Shown here one piece after another: positions 22,617 through 30,253 of a DNA stretch of 64,000 nt; position 1 is the first letter of the stretch; each line of letters opens with the position of its first letter. The stretch covers positions 62,001 through 126,000 of IMG/VR virus record IMGVR_UViG_3300032245_001746; one strand, 5' to 3'. Source of the DNA: a virus. The notes below the pieces were generated by a model. The model had not been told where the DNA came from and did not search any database. It saw only the letters and a list, made by a program, of their open reading frames with translations. Both the position numbers and the translations under genes were made by a program.

Positions 22617-22690
22617 GGCTCAGTAGGCAACGGAAGACCACTTTTACTCAAAATAAAAGATGATTGTGAGTTCGACTCTCACCTGAGTTA
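22617..22690 (+). tRNA. tRNA-Leu (CAA), short variable loop
   Basis: Acceptor GGCTCAG/CTGAGTT with two G-T pairs. Anticodon stem TTTTA/TAAAA with loop CTCAAAA gives CAA. The variable loop is about seven bases without a stem. T arm GTGAG-TTCGACT-CTCAC. Confidence 0.78.
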
Positions 22691-22693
22691 CTT

Positions 22694-22789
22694 ATATACA
22701 ATTATACTGTGAACAAATAGCAAATCTTACTAGGTTATTCTAGTGCTCATCAAACGTTGAAATAAATAATCTAAGTTATAATTGTATAT
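22694..22789 (+). ncRNA. Cloverleaf-like small RNA candidate between tRNA genes
   Basis: A 13-bp perfect closing stem (ATATACAATTATA, 22694-22706, with 22777-22789) encloses ACTAG-GTTATT-CTAGT and TCAA-ACG-TTGA hairpins. That makes a three-branched structure of tRNA-like size sitting exactly where another tRNA would fit. There is no recognisable T loop or anticodon arm, so it is not called a tRNA. Confidence 0.45.
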
Positions 22790-22794
22790 TTTTT

Positions 22795-22879
22795 GGATTA
22801 GATTGAAAGCGGCTATTCTACTAAATTTCGAAAATTTAGAACTATTTTTAGTTTGCGAGTTCGACTCTTGCCTAATCCG
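22795..22879 (+). tRNA. tRNA-Ser (CGA)
   Basis: Acceptor GGATTAG/CTAATCC with discriminator G. Anticodon arm TAAAT-TTCGAAA-ATTTA gives CGA. The variable arm ACTATTTTTAGT is long, and the T arm is GCGAG-TTCGACT-CTTGC. Last tRNA of the array. Confidence 0.88.
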
Positions 22880-22913
22880 TTTTTAAAATTTAAGTTATTA
22901 TAATAAATATATT

Positions 22914-23078
22914 ATGAAAAATTTTAAACAATGGTTACAAGAAAACAATAGATGTTGGACTGGATACGAGCCAGTTCCAGGCAAAAAAGCTTTTTCAAAA
23001 GGATCATGTAGAAAAAAGAAGATCCAAAAAGAGAACTCATTTAATGAATGGTTAAAAAATAAATCATCACTTTTCTAA
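22914..23078 (+). CDS. Small conserved-type protein (CW-GYEPVPG...KGSC) with two F-x-x-W-L motifs
   Basis: A 54-residue protein. It starts MKNFKQWLQENNRCW, has the central RCWTGYEPVPGKKAFSKGSC motif that I associate with a small protein family widespread in T4-like phages, and ends FNEWLKNKSSLF. The F-x-x-W-L-x-E/K pattern thus occurs at both ends; the N-terminal copy resembles the T4 capsid-targeting sequence. No Shine-Dalgarno is present; the start follows AATAAATATATT. The function of the family is unknown to me. Confidence 0.75.
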   Translation: MKNFKQWLQENNRCWTGYEPVPGKKAFSKGSCRKKKIQKENSFNEWLKNKSSLF

Positions 23079-23160
23079 AGTGAAAGTTTTTCTAACTTTT
23101 CAATTCAACTTTCTTTGAAGTTACTTATAATCATTTAAATCAAACTAAAGAAAGGCTTAT

Positions 23161-23733
23161 ATGAAAAATTTAAAAGATAAATTTTTAGATTTAAAAGAAA
23201 ATATTAAAAATACTTTAACAATTAAAGAAAAAGAAAAAGAATTAAAATCATTAAATGATAAAAAAAGAGCTGCAAATTTGCTTTATTTGCATGAAGAGTT
23301 GATTAAGTCTTTTAATGAAAAAAAACATTTATATGAAAATATTTTAATTTTAAATTCTTATGTTAAGAATAACCCTTTGGGTTATATTGAACCTAAATTT
23401 ATTTTTACACAAATAGACACAAATTTGAAAGCAGAAGTTGATGTTTTAGTAAATCTTAATTTTAATGACATTCAAATATTTGTGGAAGATATTATATTCT
23501 ATCTTATTGATGATAATAATCAATACAAATATGCAAAAGTTAGATATGATGATACAAGAATGAATTTCTCTGGTCAGTTAGGATGGGGAAAAAACTATTC
23601 TTCTAGTCAACCTATAGCTTTTAATAAAATTGAATCTGATAAAATAACTTGGATCAATTCAACAGATGAATTAACAGATAATTTACTTGATGAAGTCTTA
23701 AATAAAATTAAAAAAGATGCTAATTTAATTTAA
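23161..23733 (+). CDS. Hypothetical protein with N-terminal coiled coil
   Basis: A 190-residue protein of unknown function. Residues 1-60 are a Lys/Glu/Leu-rich helix (KFLDLKENIKNTLTIKEKEK) likely to form a coiled coil. The second half has beta-type segments with IIFYLIDDNNQYKYAKV and an aromatic/Gly stretch (FSGQLGWGKNYSSSQP). It is preceded by an AAAGG ribosome-binding site. It converges with, and overlaps by 14 bases, the oxygenase gene at 23720. Confidence 0.65.
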   Translation: MKNLKDKFLDLKENIKNTLTIKEKEKELKSLNDKKRAANLLYLHEELIKSFNEKKHLYENILILNSYVKNNPLGYIEPKFIFTQIDTNLKAEVDVLVNLNFNDIQIFVEDIIFYLIDDNNQYKYAKVRYDDTRMNFSGQLGWGKNYSSSQPIAFNKIESDKITWINSTDELTDNLLDEVLNKIKKDANLI

Positions 23734-24340
23734 TATATTTTTCCCAAATTTTATTACTTAATCTTACTCTAGAGTCATTTTCGTTCCATCCTAAATCAGC
23801 ATAAGGTATAACAAATCCATAACTTAAATGAATTTTACTTTTATCAGATTTATCCATCCAGTGTTGATAAAAATTAGCTTCAAAACAATATAAATCAAAC
23901 TTTTCAATAAGTAATTTTTCTTTATCTATGTAAATGTAATCTAAATCTGGACCATCAACAGATATGTTACATTTATAAGTAATATATCCTGGCAATCCCA
24001 CATCATAATGTTTTTTAACTTCGCCACCACTTCCTAGATAAATATATTGAAAAAACATATTTTCTTTATTAAGATTGATTTTTTTAGCTATTCTGTCAGC
24101 TATATTTATAAAAATTTCAGAAACATAATCTATTTGTGTAGTATCACCTTGATGTTTAGATATTTCTTTAGAAATATTTGATTTTGTAATATCATAAAGA
24201 AAAGTCCATCCGTTTGATGCTTCATTTAAAGCTTTAACATTTTTATTTTCAATTTCTGTTTTTGTTTTAATAAAAGATTTGGAAAAATCTATAATTTCTT
24301 TTGCTTCATCTGTGGTAATAAAATTATTTATTGTCTTCAT
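23720..24340 (-). CDS. 2-oxoglutarate/Fe(II) oxygenase (prolyl-hydroxylase-like fold)
   Basis: A 206-residue oxygenase of a different subtype from the AlkB-like one at 13060. HYD in EVKKHYDVGLPGY (about residue 110) supplies the first two iron ligands. FYQHWMDKSDKSKIHLSYGF supplies the distal His and a basic 2-oxoglutarate-binding region. The N-terminus INNFITTDEAKEIIDF is typical of prolyl-4-hydroxylase-like enzymes. It starts two bases after the stop of the 90-residue partner gene and is the last gene of adhesin cassette 2. A role in hydroxylating the adhesin or another virion protein is plausible from context only. Confidence 0.75.
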   Translation of the reverse strand: MKTINNFITTDEAKEIIDFSKSFIKTKTEIENKNVKALNEASNGWTFLYDITKSNISKEISKHQGDTTQIDYVSEIFINIADRIAKKINLNKENMFFQYIYLGSGGEVKKHYDVGLPGYITYKCNISVDGPDLDYIYIDKEKLLIEKFDLYCFEANFYQHWMDKSDKSKIHLSYGFVIPYADLGWNENDSRVRLSNKIWEKYIKLN

Positions 24341-24342
24341 GT

Positions 24343-24615
24343 TTAACCTTTAATTAATGATAATTTAAATTTTTTTAAAAAACTTCTAGGATTTGTAACT
24401 TCTATTTCTGTAAATTCTTGAATAGATTTCAACTTATCTATCATTTCTTGGCTTGCATCAAACGTACAAAACCAATGAGTAATAGGCTTCTCGCCAGTTT
24501 CAGACAATCCTATTCCTAAAATTTGATAATGATTTGCAAATTTTTCAATTTTTTGTCTTGCTTTTTCTCTTACAACTTCAATGTTTTCATTTTTTGCTAA
24601 TATACAAACTTGCAT
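24343..24615 (-). CDS. 90-residue partner protein of the adhesin, copy 2
   Basis: Paralogue of the protein at 16963-17235, with the same length and the shared core LGIGLSETGEKP then THWFCTFDASQEMIDKLK. Here it lies between the adhesin and the oxygenase, with gaps of 12 and 2 bases, so it is surely co-expressed with both. An AAAGGAG site precedes the start. Unknown family; the co-duplication with the adhesin indicates a linked function. Confidence 0.74.
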   Translation of the reverse strand: MQVCILAKNENIEVVREKARQKIEKFANHYQILGIGLSETGEKPITHWFCTFDASQEMIDKLKSIQEFTEIEVTNPRSFLKKFKLSLIKG

Positions 24616-24627
24616 TATTTCTCCTTT

Positions 24628-27558
24628 TTAATCCCAAGTATAATAAGTCCATTTACTAATTGGATTTTTATAACGCATTCTTAATTTAAAGTTAGATGTT
24701 GGTTTATCTACAATAACCCACCACCATTCTGTATCTTGTTGTATTACTTCTAATACATTAACGTTTTCCCAACCTATATAACTTTGATCAGCGTTTCCAT
24801 CAGAATTCCATTGAACTTCTAAATTTTCTTTATTTGGCTCTTCACTTGTTGGTCCAACTTCTATAAGAGTTGTTGTTTCATCATAACTCCAATACCATGC
24901 ACCTTCAGGACGTTCTTTTCCAAATAGTTCAGCAACAAGTCCACCAACAATTTTAAACGTTCTAATACTAGTTGCGTAAATTATATTAAATTCGTCAGGT
25001 TGTAAATTATCAATAACTGCTAGTGTATAATTTTGATTTCCATCATAAGAAATAATATACAAATCATTTCCTACTGCTGCCATACTTTTTGTTGAATAAT
25101 GATTTATTGAATTATTATCAACCCAAACTATTGGTCCCTTTTTATCTTGTACTTCATTTATAATTTCTCCAGTATTTGGGTCTAATTCTGCTATATTTGC
25201 AACACTATCATAACCTGCATACAATCTGTTTTCAATGAAAGCTAGTGATGAGCAATCATAAAAATGCCATGCATTATTTAAGTAATTTATTACACCATTT
25301 TTATTAATAGAATAAAATCCTCCATTATTTCCAACAATTAAAAAAGAATTGTTATTTTTATAAACCATACATCTAGGATTTTGTAATCCTGGTCTATTTC
25401 CAACAGGAAAATTTTGTTCTCCATTATTTTGATCAACAAATAGATAAATATTTTCTATATTTGATGTTATTTGATTTACATTCGCATTTAATGCCGATAA
25501 AGCATCAGATGCAGTATTAGAATTAAATATAACCGACAAGAAACTATTTCCAATTATTTGTGCCAAATTTTCTGAAACTTCAGATCCATCATAAGGAGAA
25601 AAAGTTGAAAACAATAAATAATAGATATGATTAGTATTTTCTAAGCCTGATATTTCATGAAAATCTTGATTTGTATCTGCAACTATATTTGATAATATAC
25701 CTGTTCTGGTTGGAACAATAATAAGATGGTTTACTGATGAACTATTTGTTCCATATGTTTTTTTAAAATAACCAGTATATCCACCATTTAGTGAAATTGA
25801 ATGTTGATTCACAATTCCATTACCATCTGCTCCCAAATCACCAGATATGGTAAAACTATTAATATTAATATTTTTAGCCACCATAACAAATAAACCTGAA
25901 TACATATTTGTAAAATATTCTGAATTTTCTCCAAAATATAAAGTTCCATCTGCTACAACTCCATCAGCAATCTCTGTAAATTCACTACTTTCTTGTTGAG
26001 TATGAGTATATTGTATAAATCCATTTTCGATAATGTTGGTATTTAAAAAATTACCAGTATCAAACATATTATTTCCACCATCACTTATATAAGAAGTAGT
26101 AGAATGTAAAACTCCTTTTATATACACATCACCCGAAATGTTTATTTGTGTTATTTCTAATGTATTTGGGTTGAATTTTTCAAAATTCAATTCCATTTGA
26201 TCTTCTATATCTAATTCTTGGTCATAACCTTCTACTCTCATTGAAGCATGATAAATATTTCTATCAATAGGATTAAATGCAATACATGGATATCTTTCTC
26301 TATTACAACACATACTTGTATTTATTATTTCATTTCCCACTTGACCAGAGTCACTTAAAAAGTATAAAGTGTTATTTTGAATATTTTGAACAATTAATTT
26401 TGATTCTCCATTTACTATTGCTGATGAAATTAGATTATATCCATCAGATAATGTTGAAATAAATGAAACATTTTCTTGAACAAGATCTATAGTAATTAAA
26501 ATAAGACCATCATATTCTTCTGGCTCAACGGCACTTAAAATCGCATAAAATAAGCCATTATAATATTCTAAGCTATGTATATCGGTTAGAGTATATTGAT
26601 TTATAGTAGAGTTAGCCCAATGAAGAGTTGTACGATCTCCGTTTGATGTATCAACTTCATATAAACCAATAGTTCCATTATCATTATAAAGAGTGAAATA
26701 AGCTTCGTTGTTGCTAGTAAAACCTTTATTTGAAGTATTATTATTTGAACTAAGTCTTGTAACTGTTCCATTTGTTTCTAATTGAAAAAACCCACAATTA
26801 GAACTTACAAAAAAATTATTATTTTGTAAGTTAAAACACATTGAGGCACCGTTACATAAAGTATATTCACCAGAATAGTTTAATGGAATTGGATTTACTT
26901 GATTTGTTATTAAATTAATATGTTCAAATTCAATTCCAGAATAATCATCTCTCGTACGATAAACAAGTCTATAAATTGAGCTAATATTAGCTGGGACAGA
27001 GCCTAAAGCATATTCATCTTCAAATACATTTTCTTCTAAAAATGTTATTATTTTATTAGGTGTAAAATCTTGGTTTTCTGAATTAAAATTATATAATGTA
27101 TTACCTTTTAAATCAGGTAATCCAGTGCCAGATAATCCATATAAAGTAAAATCAATTAATTCCCAAGTAGTTATTGATGCTGTTGTATAATTTTTTGAAA
27201 ATCTATCATTATTATCTATAAATCTGACTTTAACTTCTATTGTAGAATTAGGTTGTAAATCATAAATAATAGTATTTTGATTTTTTTCAATTATACTTAC
27301 ATTCCATTCGCCTTCTGATAATTTAATAGATATTTCAGTAAAATATGATAAATTATTTATCCAAGAAATAATTAAACCTAAATTTTCAAATTCTAAATTT
27401 AATCCTGTAACATCTGGAATATCATCAACTAATTTGATTACATTTGTTATTGGGTATAATTTATAAGTACAAACAGTTATAACTGGTATCCATGCATCTT
27501 TACGATAAATCCAAGTTATATTTCTAACTATTTTATTATCTTTGCACTTAAAAGTCAT
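24628..27558 (-). CDS. Large fibre/adhesin-like protein, copy 2
   Basis: A 976-residue paralogue of the protein at 13571-16909. The N-termini align (ITWIYRKDAWIPVITVC against IKWVYLKNAWVSVITVC). Both have an FN3-like segment, the Cys-Cys and AFNPIDRNIYH landmarks, YFTNMYSGLFVMVAKNI, and the end ISKWTYYTWD. It lacks the roughly 130-residue insert of copy 1. There is no signal peptide; composition is Asn/Ser/Tyr-rich with repeated beta units. A virion adhesin is likely, with the two copies perhaps recognising different receptors. An AAAGGA site precedes the ATG. Confidence 0.72.
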   Translation of the reverse strand: MTFKCKDNKIVRNITWIYRKDAWIPVITVCTYKLYPITNVIKLVDDIPDVTGLNLEFENLGLIISWINNLSYFTEISIKLSEGEWNVSIIEKNQNTIIYDLQPNSTIEVKVRFIDNNDRFSKNYTTASITTWELIDFTLYGLSGTGLPDLKGNTLYNFNSENQDFTPNKIITFLEENVFEDEYALGSVPANISSIYRLVYRTRDDYSGIEFEHINLITNQVNPIPLNYSGEYTLCNGASMCFNLQNNNFFVSSNCGFFQLETNGTVTRLSSNNNTSNKGFTSNNEAYFTLYNDNGTIGLYEVDTSNGDRTTLHWANSTINQYTLTDIHSLEYYNGLFYAILSAVEPEEYDGLILITIDLVQENVSFISTLSDGYNLISSAIVNGESKLIVQNIQNNTLYFLSDSGQVGNEIINTSMCCNRERYPCIAFNPIDRNIYHASMRVEGYDQELDIEDQMELNFEKFNPNTLEITQINISGDVYIKGVLHSTTSYISDGGNNMFDTGNFLNTNIIENGFIQYTHTQQESSEFTEIADGVVADGTLYFGENSEYFTNMYSGLFVMVAKNININSFTISGDLGADGNGIVNQHSISLNGGYTGYFKKTYGTNSSSVNHLIIVPTRTGILSNIVADTNQDFHEISGLENTNHIYYLLFSTFSPYDGSEVSENLAQIIGNSFLSVIFNSNTASDALSALNANVNQITSNIENIYLFVDQNNGEQNFPVGNRPGLQNPRCMVYKNNNSFLIVGNNGGFYSINKNGVINYLNNAWHFYDCSSLAFIENRLYAGYDSVANIAELDPNTGEIINEVQDKKGPIVWVDNNSINHYSTKSMAAVGNDLYIISYDGNQNYTLAVIDNLQPDEFNIIYATSIRTFKIVGGLVAELFGKERPEGAWYWSYDETTTLIEVGPTSEEPNKENLEVQWNSDGNADQSYIGWENVNVLEVIQQDTEWWWVIVDKPTSNFKLRMRYKNPISKWTYYTWD

Positions 27559-27688
27559 TAATTAATCCTTTTATTAGATTTGTATGTTTTAATTATATAT
27601 TAAAAACAAATAATTTTAAAAAACATCTTTATCATAATAATTAATAAACTTATACTATTTTTAAAGCAGTTTAAACAGGTAATTTATA

Positions 27689-28111
27689 ATGAAAAAAATT
27701 TCTTTTGATTTTGATGACACACTCGCTAATAGTATTAGTGTCCCATATTTTGGATTGGATGGCGAAATATATTATTCTGAATTACATTTTCCTATTGAAA
27801 AAATATTTAAATTTCTTAAAAAATGTCATGACAAGAATCATGATTGTATCATATTAACAGCTAGAGAAGAAAATGATAAAAATATTAATATAATTAATAA
27901 ATTTTTAAAAGATTATGGTGCATTTGATATGATTAGTAAGGTTTATTTTACTAATCATAAATATAAAGGTGATTTTATTAAAAAACATAATATTAATATA
28001 GATCTTCATATTGATGATGATAATGATCATTTAGAATCACTAAGAGAGCATAAAATAAATGGGATTTCATCATTATATGAATCTTGTATTTATGAAAATC
28101 TTGATATATGA
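27689..28111 (+). CDS. HAD-superfamily phosphatase-like protein
   Basis: A 140-residue HAD fold. FDFDDTLANS (residues 6-15) carries the nucleophile/acid DxD, ILTAREEND (about 58) is motif II, and LHIDDDNDHLESL (about 115) is the acidic motif IV. It is small, without a large cap domain, similar to phage-encoded 5'-nucleotidase- or PNKP-phosphatase-like proteins. An AACAGG-type site precedes the start. Its stop overlaps the start of the interrupted DUF4326 gene as ATGA, so the two were originally co-translated. Confidence 0.8.
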   Translation: MKKISFDFDDTLANSISVPYFGLDGEIYYSELHFPIEKIFKFLKKCHDKNHDCIILTAREENDKNINIINKFLKDYGAFDMISKVYFTNHKYKGDFIKKHNINIDLHIDDDNDHLESLREHKINGISSLYESCIYENLDI

Positions 28112-28199
28112 TAATTAAAGTTTACAACAAGCATTATATTTATTTTAATAAAATTTGTAAAAATTTATAAAAATATGTAAAAACATACTATATAAAGTA

Positions 28200-28781
28200 A
28201 TGAATAAAATTAAATTGTCAACCTATGCTAAAAGAAATAATCTGTGCTATCGCACTGCATATAATTACTTTCACTCCGGAACACTTAAAGGCGAACAACT
28301 TGAATCTGGTACTATCCTAGTTTATGATGATCAAAAAGATAAATCAAAAATTGAAAAAGTTGCAATTTATTGCAGAGAATCAACCTCTGAAAATTCTAGC
28401 TCTTTAAATAACCAAATTCAAAGAGTATCTGATTTTTGTACTGCAAAAGGTTGGATTATACACAAAATTATAAAAGAAATCGGAAGCGGACTAAATGATA
28501 AAAGACCAAAATTTTTATCATTATTAGAAGATACTTCAATAACAAAAATTGTTGTAGAACACAATGATAGATTTTGTAGATTTGGAATAGAACCAATAAA
28601 AATATTACTCAAATCACAAGGAAGAGAATTAATTATAATTAATGAAGTAACTAATGATAAAGAAGATTTAATTCAAGATTTTGTTTCAATAATAACATCT
28701 TTTTGTGCAAGAATTTATGAACAAAGAAGAACCAAAAAAGCAACTGAAAAACTAATCAAGGAATTAAATGAAATTAGTTGA
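28200..28781 (+). CDS. tnpA: IS607-type serine recombinase (TnpA)
   Basis: A 193-residue transposase. The N-terminal 50 residues form a MerR-like helix-turn-helix (LSTYAKRNNLCYRTAYNYF). The resolvase domain starts with VAIYCRESTSENSSSLNNQ, in which Ser of RES matches the catalytic serine of YARVSS. VVEHNDRFCRFGIE matches the conserved D-R-x-x-R-x-G segment. Length and domain order are as in IS607 TnpA. The last 14 bases overlap tnpB, which suggests coupled translation. No frameshift or stop is present, so it may be active. Confidence 0.9.
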   Translation: MNKIKLSTYAKRNNLCYRTAYNYFHSGTLKGEQLESGTILVYDDQKDKSKIEKVAIYCRESTSENSSSLNNQIQRVSDFCTAKGWIIHKIIKEIGSGLNDKRPKFLSLLEDTSITKIVVEHNDRFCRFGIEPIKILLKSQGRELIIINEVTNDKEDLIQDFVSIITSFCARIYEQRRTKKATEKLIKELNEIS

Positions 28782-29970
28782 AATTCATAATTTTAAAAAG
28801 AACTCTAAACAATATAAAGAACTTGATGAAATATTATTTAAATCAAAAAATGTTTATAATTCTGCATTATATGTTTGGAGACAATATTACATCAAAGAAA
28901 ATAAATTTATTTCTTTGAATGAAACTTATCATATAATAAAAAATTATGAATGTTACAAACAACTTCCTCAAAATGTATCAACTCAAACTTTGAAATTAAC
29001 ATTTCAAAACATTAATTCTTATTTCAAAGCAATTAAATCATATAATAAAAACCCAAATAAATTTTTAGGAAAACCTAAATTACCAAAATATAAAGACTCA
29101 ATAAAAGGTAGAATTATTGCTGTTTATACTTCAAGAGTAATAAGAAAAAAAGATTTTAATAAAGGAAAAATTCAATTAACAGGATTATCTTTTTCCATTC
29201 CAACAAAAATTGAAAATTATAATGATATAAAACAAGTAAGAATAATTCCTTCAATTAATTCTATTAAAATTGAAATTGTCTATAATAAACAAGAAAAGAA
29301 AATTAAGAAGAATAAAAAATTAGCTGCAATTGATTTAGGTTTAAATAATTTATCAACACTTTGTTTTAATGAAGTAAAAAATAAACCAATAATTATAAAT
29401 GGGAAGCCATTAAAATCAATTAATCAATATTACAATAAAAAGAAATCAAAATTACAATCAAAATTACATAACAATAAAAGAACAAGTAAAAACATATTAA
29501 AATTAACAGAAAAAAGAAACAATAAAATTAAAGATTATCTTCACAAATCATCAAGATGTTTAGTGAATCAATTAGTTTCTAAAAATATATCCAAGCTCAT
29601 TATAGGATATAATAAAGGATGGAAACAAGACATTAATATTGGTAAAAAGAACAATCAAAATTTTGTAAATATTCCATTTTTACATTATATTAATCAATTA
29701 AAATATAAATGTGAATTAGAAGGGATAGAAGTAATTTTAAACGAAGAGAGTTATACGTCTAAATGTTCTTTTATTGATATGGAAGATGTTAAAAAGCATG
29801 ATTCATATGTAGGTAAAAGAATAAAAAGAGGTTTATTTAAATCTAAAGGTGGAATATTAATTAATGCAGATTTAAATGGATCGTATAATATAATGAGAAA
29901 AGTAGTTCCTAATGTTTTTAACAAGGGAATAGAGGGTTTTGTGGTAAGTCCAAAAGTGATATCGCTTTAA
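28768..29970 (+). CDS. tnpB: TnpB (RuvC-like RNA-guided nuclease of the IS607-like element)
   Basis: A 400-residue TnpB. RuvC-I is AAIDLGLNNLSTLCF (Asp about 189). A GYNKGWKQ segment stands where RuvC-II would lie. NEESYTSKCSF (Glu about 326-327) and the RuvC-III Asp in INADLNGSYNIMRK (about 368) complete the nuclease. Only one Cys remains in the region that usually forms the C-x-x-C zinc finger. TnpB proteins use a guide RNA from the element's right end to cut target DNA. The final codons (VVPNVFNKGIEGFVV) recur in the decayed copy at 60841-60904. Confidence 0.9.
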   Translation: MKLVEIHNFKKNSKQYKELDEILFKSKNVYNSALYVWRQYYIKENKFISLNETYHIIKNYECYKQLPQNVSTQTLKLTFQNINSYFKAIKSYNKNPNKFLGKPKLPKYKDSIKGRIIAVYTSRVIRKKDFNKGKIQLTGLSFSIPTKIENYNDIKQVRIIPSINSIKIEIVYNKQEKKIKKNKKLAAIDLGLNNLSTLCFNEVKNKPIIINGKPLKSINQYYNKKKSKLQSKLHNNKRTSKNILKLTEKRNNKIKDYLHKSSRCLVNQLVSKNISKLIIGYNKGWKQDINIGKKNNQNFVNIPFLHYINQLKYKCELEGIEVILNEESYTSKCSFIDMEDVKKHDSYVGKRIKRGLFKSKGGILINADLNGSYNIMRKVVPNVFNKGIEGFVVSPKVISL

Positions 29971-30253
29971 AAGAAGATATTTACATGTTTTCTATAACCA
30001 TCATGGTAATTATCCAAAAGATTCTGTTTATATTGGTAGAGGATCTTGTTATGGTAATCCGTTCATAATAGGAAAAGATGGTACAAGAGAAGAAGTTATA
30101 AAAAAATATATTGATTTGATAGAATCTGATGAAAAGCTTAAAAAGTTAATAATACAAAGATTAAAAGGTAAAAATTTACTTTGTTTTTGTTCGCCAAAAC
30201 CTTGTCATGGTGATTATTTATTAAAAATTTGCAATGAATAAAATATATAAAAT

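Larger units (their letters stand above)
28135..30001 (+). mobile_element. IS607-like element (serine recombinase plus TnpB)
   Basis: The boundaries follow from where DUF4326 coding sequence breaks off (after CAT at 28132-28134) and resumes (CAT at 30002-30004), giving about 1.87 kb. The right end, TTTACATGTTTTCTATAACCA, recurs with small changes at the second locus near 60920-60940. No terminal inverted repeats are visible, as expected for IS607. Content is a MerR-like-HTH serine recombinase and an overlapping tnpB. The exact ends are uncertain by a few bases because both flanks carry CAT. Confidence 0.82.
28108..30240 (+). pseudogene. DUF4326-like gene split by an IS607-like insertion
   Basis: The 5' piece is ATG at 28108 encoding MIIKVYNKH. 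The 3' piece from 30002 encodes HGNYPKDSVYIGRGSCYGNP, continues through CFCSPKPCHGDYLLK and stops at 30240. Joining them across the element, in phase, gives a protein of about 88 residues with the YIGR-x-S-x-x-GNPF and CFC-x-P-x-x-CH-GD motifs of DUF4326. The 3' piece has no start codon of its own. The ATGA overlap with the upstream HAD gene supports 28108 as the original start. The gene is inactivated unless the element excises. Confidence 0.85.
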
